DNA of 64,000 nucleotides from Pseudomonadota bacterium (GTDB lineage: Bacteria > Pseudomonadota > Gammaproteobacteria > Burkholderiales > Burkholderiaceae_C), in assembly GCA_029780695.1 (NCBI GenBank), contig JAKOYD010000012.1, positions 1-64,000 on the forward strand, in the 5' to 3' direction. The notes under the pieces were generated by a model. It ran no database searches and was not told the origin of the DNA. It saw only the letters and a program-made list of their open reading frames with translations. A program made the translations under genes and the position numbers. Positions 55,216 to 64,000 of this stretch are shown here, piece after piece. How positions within the stretch are numbered: the stretch's first letter is position 1; the number at the start of each line of letters is the position of its first letter.

Positions 55216-56625
55216 ATGAACACTGGGTTTGACGGCCCGGCGCACGCATTGGCGCCCCGCATCTGGCCAGTTGGGGCGCTGACCCGCGCCGTGGCTGACA
55301 GTCTGGAGGCGCGCTTCAACCCCGTCGCCGTGCGCGGTGAGGTGTCGGGCTTCACCCGGGCGGCCAGCGGCCACTGCTATTTCACGCTGAAGGACGAGGT
55401 GGGGCAGCTGCGTGGCGCCATGTTCCGCCGTGCCGCCAGCCTGCTGGACTTCGCGCCGCGCGATGGCGACCAGGTTGAAGTGCGTGGCCGACTGACGGTG
55501 TACGAGCCGCGCGGCGACTTGCAACTGGTGGCGGAGTCGATGCAGCGCGCGGGGCAGGGCGCGCTGTTCGAGCAGTTTCTGCGCCTGAAAGCCCGGCTTC
55601 AGGCCGAAGGCTTGTTCGACGCTGGCCGCAAGCGCGCCTTGCCGCCGTTGCCGCGCGCCATTGGCCTGGTCACGTCGACCGGCGCGGCCGCGCTGCACGA
55701 CGTGTTGAGCGCGCTGGCGCGGCGCGTGCCGCACATTCGGGTGGTGCTGGCGCCGGCGGCGGTACAGGGCGCCAGCGCGCCGGGCGAGCTGTGCCAGGCG
55801 CTACAAAATCTGTATCTGCTGGCGCAGGCGCGCCAAGCGCAAGACGCCGATTTGATGGGTCAATCGGCCGCGCCGCCCATCGAGCTGATTTTGCTGGTGC
55901 GCGGGGGGGGCTCCATCGACGACCTGTGGGCCTTCAACGACGAGCAGCTGGCCCGCACCATCGTCGCCAGCCCGGTGCCGGTGGTCAGCGGCGTGGGGCA
56001 CGAAACCGATTTCACCATTGCCGACTTCGCGGCCGACCTGCGTGCGCCCACCCCCACGGCCGCCGCCGAACTGGTCAGCGCGCCGCGCGACCAATGGCTG
56101 GTCGCGCTCGACGCCCAGCAGGCGCAACTGGTGCGCGCGTTGCGCCGCCGCTTGGACGCCGAGGCGCAGCGGCTCGACTGGGCCGCCGCGCGCCTGGGCC
56201 GGCCGTCGCAGGCGGTGGCGGCGCAATACCGGCGACTGGATCGCCTGCACGCGCGCCTGCTGCACGTGCACGCGCTGCGGCTGGAGCGCGAACGCGCCCG
56301 CCTGACCCGGTTGGCCGAGCGCCTGCCGCGCTGCCTGCCCGCGCCGCTGGCGGCCGAGCGCGAACGACTGGGCCGCCTGGCCGAGCGCCTGCCCGCCGCG
56401 CTGGCCAGCCAGCAGGCCGCCGCCACCCAGCGGCTGGAGAGCGCCGCCTTGCGGCTGGGCGCGCTGGCCCCGCAACGGGTGCTGGAGCGCGGCTACGCCT
56501 GGCTGCAGGACGAGGCCGGCCACCCCGTGACCCGCGCTGCCCAAGCCACGCCCGGCCAGGCGCTGACGGCGACGCTGGCCGACGGAAGGGTTGATCTGAA
56601 CGTCGTCGCACGCCGTTCGGCCTGA
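55216..56625 (+). CDS. xseA: Exodeoxyribonuclease VII large subunit
   Basis: XseA with XseB degrades single-stranded DNA. The 469-aa protein has an N-terminal OB-fold (VRGEVSGFTRAASGHCYFTL), LVTSTGAAALHDVL (near 155), and the catalytic core LVRGGGSIDDLWAFNDE and VSGVGHETDFTIADFAADLR, APTPTAAAE, then long coiled coils. The segment [18 protein letters not shown] matches the AGCTAT dispersed repeat in DNA (55800-55845). The start MNTGFDGPAHALAPRIWPVG has GGGGGCGC upstream. Confidence 0.94.
   Translation: MNTGFDGPAHALAPRIWPVGALTRAVADSLEARFNPVAVRGEVSGFTRAASGHCYFTLKDEVGQLRGAMFRRAASLLDFAPRDGDQVEVRGRLTVYEPRGDLQLVAESMQRAGQGALFEQFLRLKARLQAEGLFDAGRKRALPPLPRAIGLVTSTGAAALHDVLSALARRVPHIRVVLAPAAVQGASAPGELCQALQNLYLLAQARQAQDADLMGQSAAPPIELILLVRGGGSIDDLWAFNDEQLARTIVASPVPVVSGVGHETDFTIADFAADLRAPTPTAAAELVSAPRDQWLVALDAQQAQLVRALRRRLDAEAQRLDWAAARLGRPSQAVAAQYRRLDRLHARLLHVHALRLERERARLTRLAERLPRCLPAPLAAERERLGRLAERLPAALASQQAAATQRLESAALRLGALAPQRVLERGYAWLQDEAGHPVTRAAQATPGQALTATLADGRVDLNVVARRSA
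55800..55845. repeat. AGCTAT-family-like repeat inside xseA
   Basis: GCTACAAAATCTGTATCTGC, then TGGCGCAGGCGCGCCAAGCG, has the order of the dispersed repeat (GCTAnnAAAnnTnTnnCTGCTGGCGC...CAAGCGC) but is degenerate. It is read in frame as part of the variable insert between two conserved XseA motifs. Confidence 0.5.
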
Positions 56626-56710
56626 GTTCCTACAATGCGCCGGCGCCGGGCGGCCTATCATGGTCGTCCACCTTTTTCATCTCCAACCCACCATAACGAG
56701 GACAACCGAC

Positions 56711-57292
56711 ATGGAACGTACCCTGCCTCCCCTGCCTTACGCCATCGACGCGCTGGCGCCGGCCTACAGCCAGGAAACGCTGGAATATCACCACGGCAAG
56801 CACCACAAGGCCTACGTCGACAAGCTGAACGAGCTGCAAAAGGGCACCGAGTTCGAGAACATGGAACTCGTAGAGGTCATCAAGAAGTCCAGCGGCGGCA
56901 TCTACAACCAGGCCGCGCAAATCTGGAACCACACGTTCTTCTGGAACTGCATGAAGCCCCAGGGCGGCGGCGAGCCAACCGGCGCGCTGGCCGACGCGAT
57001 CAACAAGAAGTGGGGCTCGTTTGCCGACTTCAAAAAGGCCTTCGTCACCAGCGCCGTGGGCAACTTCGGCAGCGGCTGGACCTGGCTGGTCAAGAAGGCC
57101 GACGGCAGCGTCGACATCGTCAACATGGGCGCCGCCGGCACCCCGCTGACCACCGGCGACACCGCCGTGCTGACCGTGGACGTGTGGGAACACGCGTACT
57201 ACATCGACTACCGCAACGCGCGCCAGAAGTTTGTCGAGACCTTCTTTGACAAGCTGGCCAACTGGGACTTCGCGGCCAAGAACTTCGGCTGA
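56711..57292 (+). CDS. sodB: Superoxide dismutase [Fe]
   Basis: SodB converts superoxide to peroxide and oxygen in the cytoplasm. The 193-aa protein starts MERTLPPLPYAIDALAPAYS. The metal ligands are His in YHHGKHHKAYVD, His in QIWNHTFFWNC, and the Asp/His pair of DVWEHAYYIDYRN. The iron-type Gln in AAQIWNHTFFW supports the Fe form. A terminator follows. Confidence 0.96.
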   Translation: MERTLPPLPYAIDALAPAYSQETLEYHHGKHHKAYVDKLNELQKGTEFENMELVEVIKKSSGGIYNQAAQIWNHTFFWNCMKPQGGGEPTGALADAINKKWGSFADFKKAFVTSAVGNFGSGWTWLVKKADGSVDIVNMGAAGTPLTTGDTAVLTVDVWEHAYYIDYRNARQKFVETFFDKLANWDFAAKNFG

Positions 57293-57314
57293 TCGGCCCC
57301 TGCCCAACCACCAG

Positions 57315-57340
57315 AAGCCACCGGATTCGGTGGCTTTTTT
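57315..57340 (+). terminator. Rho-independent terminator of sodB
   Basis: AAGCCACCG and CGGTGGCTT pair around a short loop, followed by TTTTTT. It lies 23 bases after the sodB stop. Confidence 0.9.
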
Positions 57341-57348
57341 ATGAGCCA

Positions 57349-57402
57349 AATCGGCCGCCAGCGCTTGCCTGTCAAGCGCAAGCAGCTATAAAAATAAAAG
57401 CG
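57349..57402. repeat. AGCTAT-family dispersed repeat
   Basis: CGCCAGCGCTTGCCTGTCAA, then GCGCAAGCAGCTATAAAAAT and AAAAGCG, is a good copy with the GCGCTTG/CAAGCGC hairpin and CAGCTATAAAAA. It lies between sodB and the cio remnant. Confidence 0.8.
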
Positions 57403-57473
57403 ACGCGCAGTAAACTGCCGTCAAAGGCCGCGAAGCAAGCCATCTGGCGGCGCCGCGCGCCGGGGCCTCCGGG

Positions 57474-57756
57474 TCAGTGATACCCCGCGTCCGCGCCCAC
57501 CTTGCCGCGAAACACGCGGTACGACCAGCCGGTGTCGCCCAGGATCAGCGGCAGCAGAAACACCAGGCCCCACATCACGAAGCCCTGCGATTCGGGCGGC
57601 GACGCGGCGCCCCAGATCGTCAGGTGCGGCGGCACCCGGTAGGCCAGATGCCAGAAACATCACCCAACTGGCCAGCCCGATGGTGAAGGCCAGAAACAGG
57701 ATGTGAAACGAGATGACGAACCCGAACTGGATGCGGGAGAGCCGCAGCGCGTCCAT
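57474..57756 (-). pseudogene. Deletion remnant of cytochrome bd oxidase genes (cioAB)
   Basis: Minus-strand reading from ATG 57756 gives MDALRLSRIQFGFVISFHIL and FLAFTIGLASW, the N terminus of a CioA-type subunit I. After a break near 57640-57665 a different frame gives VPPHLTIWGAASPPESQGF and GDTGWSYRVFRGKVG, the C terminus of subunit II, ending in TGA at 57474. The middle (most of cioA and cioB) is gone. The join is out of frame, so no functional oxidase can be made. An FNR/Anr box upstream (57823-57836) fits the original promoter. Confidence 0.85.
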
Positions 57757-57822
57757 CGGCCGATTCTGGGCGGCGACCGCGCGCCACCCTGTAGGCAGAC
57801 GCCGACAAACGGCCCGCTGCGC

Positions 57823-57836
57823 TTGACGCGGATCAA
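57823..57836. promoter_or_regulatory. FNR/Anr box between cio remnant and transporter
   Basis: TTGACGCGGATCAA matches the FNR/Anr pattern TTGAT-N4-ATCAA in nine of ten defined positions, with a further C/G pair outside it. It is 66-73 bases before both the cioA remnant ATG (57756) and the transporter ATG (57901). Confidence 0.7.
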
Positions 57837-57900
57837 GAAACCCGGGCCGGGTGCGTGGGACGATGAAGCGTTGCACCCACGAGAAGAAACGGAGCATTCC

Positions 57901-59358
57901 ATGGGCTTCAAGCCGCTTCCCGCCGCCATCGCGCTGGCGCTCGGCCTCATCATCTGGTTCGTCATCCCCGTGCCCGCGGGCGTCACGGCCAATGCCTGGC
58001 ACCTGCTGGCGCTGTTCGTGGCGACGATTGCCGCCATCATCGGCAAGGCCATGCCGATTGGCGCGCTGTCGATGGTGGCGGTGGCGCTGGTGGCCGTCAC
58101 CGGCGTCACCAACGAGAAGGCGGCCGGCGCCATCGCCGATGCGCTCAGCAGCTTCTCCAACCCGCTGATCTGGCTGATCGGCGTGTCGATCATGATCTCG
58201 CGCGGCATCATCAAGACGGGCCTCGGCGCGCGCATCGGCTACCTGTTCATCGCCGTGTGGGGCAAGAAGACCATCGGCATCGCCTATTCGCTGGCGCTGT
58301 CGGAGCTGATCCTGGCGCCCGTCACTCCCAGCAACACGGCGCGCGGCGGCGGCATCATCCACCCCATCATGCGGGCGATCGCCGGCAGCTACGACTCCGA
58401 CCCCGAGAAGGGCACGCAAGGGCGCATCGGGCGCTTTCTGGCGCTGTCGAACTACCACGCCAACCCCATTACCTCGGCCATGTTCATCACCGCGACGGCG
58501 CCCAACCCGCTGATCGTGAAGCTGATCGCCGACACCACCGGCGCCAAGATCAGCCTGACCTGGGGCACCTGGGCGCTGGCCATGCTGCTGCCCGGGTTGG
58601 TGGCGCTGGCGCTGATGCCGCTGGTGGTCTACTGGCTGAACCCGCCCGAGATCAAGAGCACGCCCAACGCCGCGCAGTTCGCGCGCGAGCGCCTGCGCGA
58701 GATGGGGCCGTTGACGCGCGGCGAAGTCATCATGCTGGGCGTGTTCGGCGTGCTGCTGGCGCTGTGGGCAGGTGTTCCGGCCTTTCTGTTCGGCGCCGGC
58801 GCGGCGGTCGACCCGACCACCACCGCCTTCATCGGCCTGTCGCTGTGCCTGATCAGCGGCGTGCTGAGCTGGGACGACGTGATCAAGGAAAAAAGCGCCT
58901 GGGACACCATCGTCTGGTTCGGCGCGCTGGTGATGATGGCCACCTTTTTGAACAAGCTGGGCCTGATCGCCTGGTTTGCCAAGAGCATCGAAACCGGCAT
59001 CGGCCACCTGGGTCTGGGCTGGATGGGCGCCAGCGCGCTGCTGATGCTGGCCTACCTGTACGCGCACTACGCCTTTGCCAGCACCACGGCGCACATCACG
59101 GCCATGTTTGCCGCCTTCTACGGCGCTGGCCTGGCGCTGGGCGCGCCGGCGCTGCCGTTCGCGCTGATGATGGCGGCGGCCTCCAACATCATGATGACGC
59201 TGACGCACTACGCCACGGGCACCTCGCCGGTCATCTTTGGCTCGGGCTATGCCACGCTGGGCGAATGGTGGAAGACCGGCTTTGTGATGAGCGTGATGCT
59301 GATCCTGATCTGGCTGCTGGTGGGCGGCGCGTGGTGGAAGGTGCTGGGCTACTGGTGA
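57901..59358 (+). CDS. DASS-family dicarboxylate/2-oxoglutarate transporter
   Basis: The 485-aa protein has about eleven hydrophobic helices and the family motifs ELILAPVTPSNTARGGGI (near 140) and NYHANPITSAMFITATAPNP (near 180), which are the repeated substrate/ion-binding hairpins of DASS carriers such as YbhI/CitT and plant 2-oxoglutarate/malate translocators. Substrate (malate, 2-oxoglutarate, citrate, tartrate) is not decided. The next genes are isocitrate dehydrogenases, which makes a 2-oxoglutarate link attractive. GGAG precedes the ATG. Confidence 0.88.
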   Translation: MGFKPLPAAIALALGLIIWFVIPVPAGVTANAWHLLALFVATIAAIIGKAMPIGALSMVAVALVAVTGVTNEKAAGAIADALSSFSNPLIWLIGVSIMISRGIIKTGLGARIGYLFIAVWGKKTIGIAYSLALSELILAPVTPSNTARGGGIIHPIMRAIAGSYDSDPEKGTQGRIGRFLALSNYHANPITSAMFITATAPNPLIVKLIADTTGAKISLTWGTWALAMLLPGLVALALMPLVVYWLNPPEIKSTPNAAQFARERLREMGPLTRGEVIMLGVFGVLLALWAGVPAFLFGAGAAVDPTTTAFIGLSLCLISGVLSWDDVIKEKSAWDTIVWFGALVMMATFLNKLGLIAWFAKSIETGIGHLGLGWMGASALLMLAYLYAHYAFASTTAHITAMFAAFYGAGLALGAPALPFALMMAAASNIMMTLTHYATGTSPVIFGSGYATLGEWWKTGFVMSVMLILIWLLVGGAWWKVLGYW

Positions 59359-59378
59359 AGCGCTTGCAAACGCTCCAG

Positions 59379-59434
59379 ATTTGATAGCTGCAGGCGCTTG
59401 TATGGCATGGGCAAGTGGCCGAAAAGGCTTGAAA
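59379..59434. repeat. AGCTAT-family dispersed repeat
   Basis: TTTGATAGCTGCAGGCGCTT, then GTATGGCATGGGCAAGTGGC and CGAAAAGGCTT, lies between the transporter and the monomeric icd. It is a good copy of the ATAGCTG-C-GCGCTTG form. Confidence 0.75.
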
Positions 59435-59612
59435 ACCCACCGGACGGCCCGCGGCGGCCGTCCGGGCGTGGCCGCCGCGATTTGTCAGAATACGCCTTGC
59501 CCCTGCGCTTGCTGCCGTGAGCGCGGTGTCAGGAAGACATGCCACCATGCCAAGCTGGCGCGGCGCGCTGTGCTGCGGCATGCCCATAAAGAAGACCACT
59601 GGAGAGACCACC

Positions 59613-61850
<2,238 letters not shown>

Positions 61851-61987
61851 CGGCGTTGGAGCGCCTTTGAAGGCCCTTGAACGCCAAGGGCGCAGAGGTG
61901 GCGCAAAGGTCGCGGAAGTTTTTCAATGACTTCTGCGCCTTTTGCGTGACGAGCGCTGCGCACAGGAGTGGTGCAAAAATGCTGCAA

Positions 61988-62037
61988 AAATAATAGCTGC
62001 TCGCGCTTGTCCATCAAGCGCTGCAGCTATTTTTTAT
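61988..62037. repeat. AGCTAT-family dispersed repeat, terminator-like copy
   Basis: AATAATAGCTGCTCGCGCTT, GTCCATCAAGCGCTGCAGCT and ATTTTTTAT form the clearest copy: ATAGCTGC and GCAGCTAT pair, GCGCTTG and CAAGCGC pair, and a T run follows. It lies between the convergent monomeric icd and DUF192 genes and could terminate both. Confidence 0.9.
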
Positions 62038-62044
62038 GGGAAAT

Positions 62045-62518
62045 CTAGCGCGCGCCCTCGAACGGTTTGCCACGCAGCTTGGCGCCGGCTTTGATGTGGC
62101 GCTGCTCGAACCAGCCCTGGTTCATCTCCAGCACGTAGCGCACCGGCTTGGCTGAGCAGTGGCTGCGCTCGTCCAGCGGCTGCATGTCGGCCAGGTTGAC
62201 GATGGCGCCGTCGTCGGCCACGAAGGCGGCCGTCAGCGCAAGCAGCGTGTTCTTCATCCAGAAGCACTGCACGCCCGGCTGCTCGAAGATAAACAGCATC
62301 CCTTCGTGGGCCGGCATGTCGCGGCGGTGCATCAGGCCGGTGTGGCGCTGCTCGGGCGTCGTGGCCACTTGGGCGTCGATGCGGTGCATGCCGGCGGTGA
62401 GGGTGGTGCGCGGCAATTGCAGCTGCGGTTGGCCTACCAGCGCGCGTTGCGCAAAAACGGGTGCGCAAGCCAGCGCGGCGAAGGCGGTCAGCAGGAGGCG
62501 GCGAATTTTCTGGTGCAT
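62045..62518 (-). CDS. DUF192 family exported protein
   Basis: The 157-aa protein has a signal peptide (about 1-23, ending VFAQ) and a DUF192 domain with the MHRRDMPAHEGMLFIFEQPG and CFWMKNTLLALTAAFV segments. The family is conserved but of unknown function in the periplasm. It is convergent with the monomeric isocitrate dehydrogenase gene and divergent from the dimeric one. Confidence 0.88.
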   Translation of the reverse strand: MHQKIRRLLLTAFAALACAPVFAQRALVGQPQLQLPRTTLTAGMHRIDAQVATTPEQRHTGLMHRRDMPAHEGMLFIFEQPGVQCFWMKNTLLALTAAFVADDGAIVNLADMQPLDERSHCSAKPVRYVLEMNQGWFEQRHIKAGAKLRGKPFEGAR

Positions 62519-62678
62519 GGCAAGGGCCCGGGTCAGGAGCAGTCTATGAGCGCGGCGACGCCCAAAAGGTTCTGCCGCGGCGGCGCGCAAGCGCATTGTC
62601 GCCGCGCGCTGGCCCTAGAATGAAACTTGGCTTTTGCCGCTTTGGCCGGCCACCCATCCCCATCGGAGACCCCGCCCC

Positions 62679-63932
<1,254 letters not shown>

Positions 63933-64000
63933 GCCGGGCGCAGCGCCCACAAAAACGCCTGTGGGCCACCCATGCCAGTCGTTTGCGCGCTGACTGACCA

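Noticed and set aside
54963-55232. 89-codon plus-strand frame running into xseA
   Set aside because: It has no recognisable product and its codons run out of frame into xseA; it is likely promoter sequence.
57421-57474. A short frame after the cio remnant that might be a CydX-like subunit
   Set aside because: The translation does not resemble CydX or DUF2474 and it runs through a dispersed repeat.

Overview
The window is GC-rich and densely coded. Its gene orders are those of a betaproteobacterium, most likely Comamonadaceae (Acidovorax, Ottowia, Alicycliphilus or a relative; the genus is inferred, not proven). The supporting blocks are dusB-fis-purH, hisI-hisE-DUF4870-HIT-tatABC-degS-like-NIF3, mscL/petABC-sspA-sspB, and exbB-exbD-lpxK-Trm112-kdsB-adk with lexA nearby. 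The window also carries at least fourteen copies of a short AGCTAT-type dispersed repeat and several copies of a second stem-loop element that follows stop codons.

Layout. 1-280: a heptamer tandem array. 0.3-1.3 kb: ubiU, for oxygen-independent ubiquinone synthesis, with an FNR/Anr-like site upstream. 1.5-7.6 kb: a valine/isobutyryl-CoA catabolic operon (mmsA, acyl-CoA dehydrogenase, 3-hydroxyisobutyryl-CoA hydrolase, mmsB) divergent from a LysR regulator. 7.6-9.7 kb: alkylation repair (alkB, Ada-like) and a YqaA-type membrane protein, then a 162-bp MITE-like element. 10.0-13.0 kb: dusB-fis-purH. 13.1-27.3 kb: hisIE, a small membrane protein, patatin, HIT, tatABC, a DegS-like protease, a ferric-reductase-like flavoprotein, NIF3, pdxA, mscL, the cytochrome bc1 complex, sspA and sspB. 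27.4-34.0 kb: a Type I restriction-modification island (hsdM-hsdS-fic-hsdR) between tRNA-Thr and tRNA-Pro/tRNA-Arg. 34.0-40.9 kb: a fatty-acyl/CoA catabolic run (GST, acyl-CoA dehydrogenase, ACAD10-type phosphotransferase, Crp/Fnr regulator, enoyl-CoA hydratase, 3-hydroxyacyl-CoA dehydrogenase).

41.0-45.1 kb is the most unusual region. A tight four-gene operon (acyl carrier protein, stand-alone ketosynthase, HemN-like radical SAM enzyme, alpha/beta hydrolase) lies behind a near-perfect 26-bp operator. The radical SAM protein has a C-x7-C-x2-C cluster motif instead of the family's C-x3-C-x2-C. I read this as a candidate small fatty-acyl/polyketide pathway with a radical step on an ACP-bound chain. 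I cannot name a product.

45.1-57.3 kb: a frameshifted D-2-hydroxyacid dehydrogenase, an orphan protein, lexA with two operator boxes, adk, kdsB, an esterase lipoprotein, Trm112, a VOC protein, lpxK, exbD/exbB, xseA and sodB. 57.4-64.0 kb: a deletion remnant of cytochrome bd oxidase genes (start of cioA joined to the end of cioB), an FNR/Anr box, a DASS dicarboxylate transporter, a monomeric isocitrate dehydrogenase, a DUF192 protein and a dimeric isocitrate dehydrogenase.
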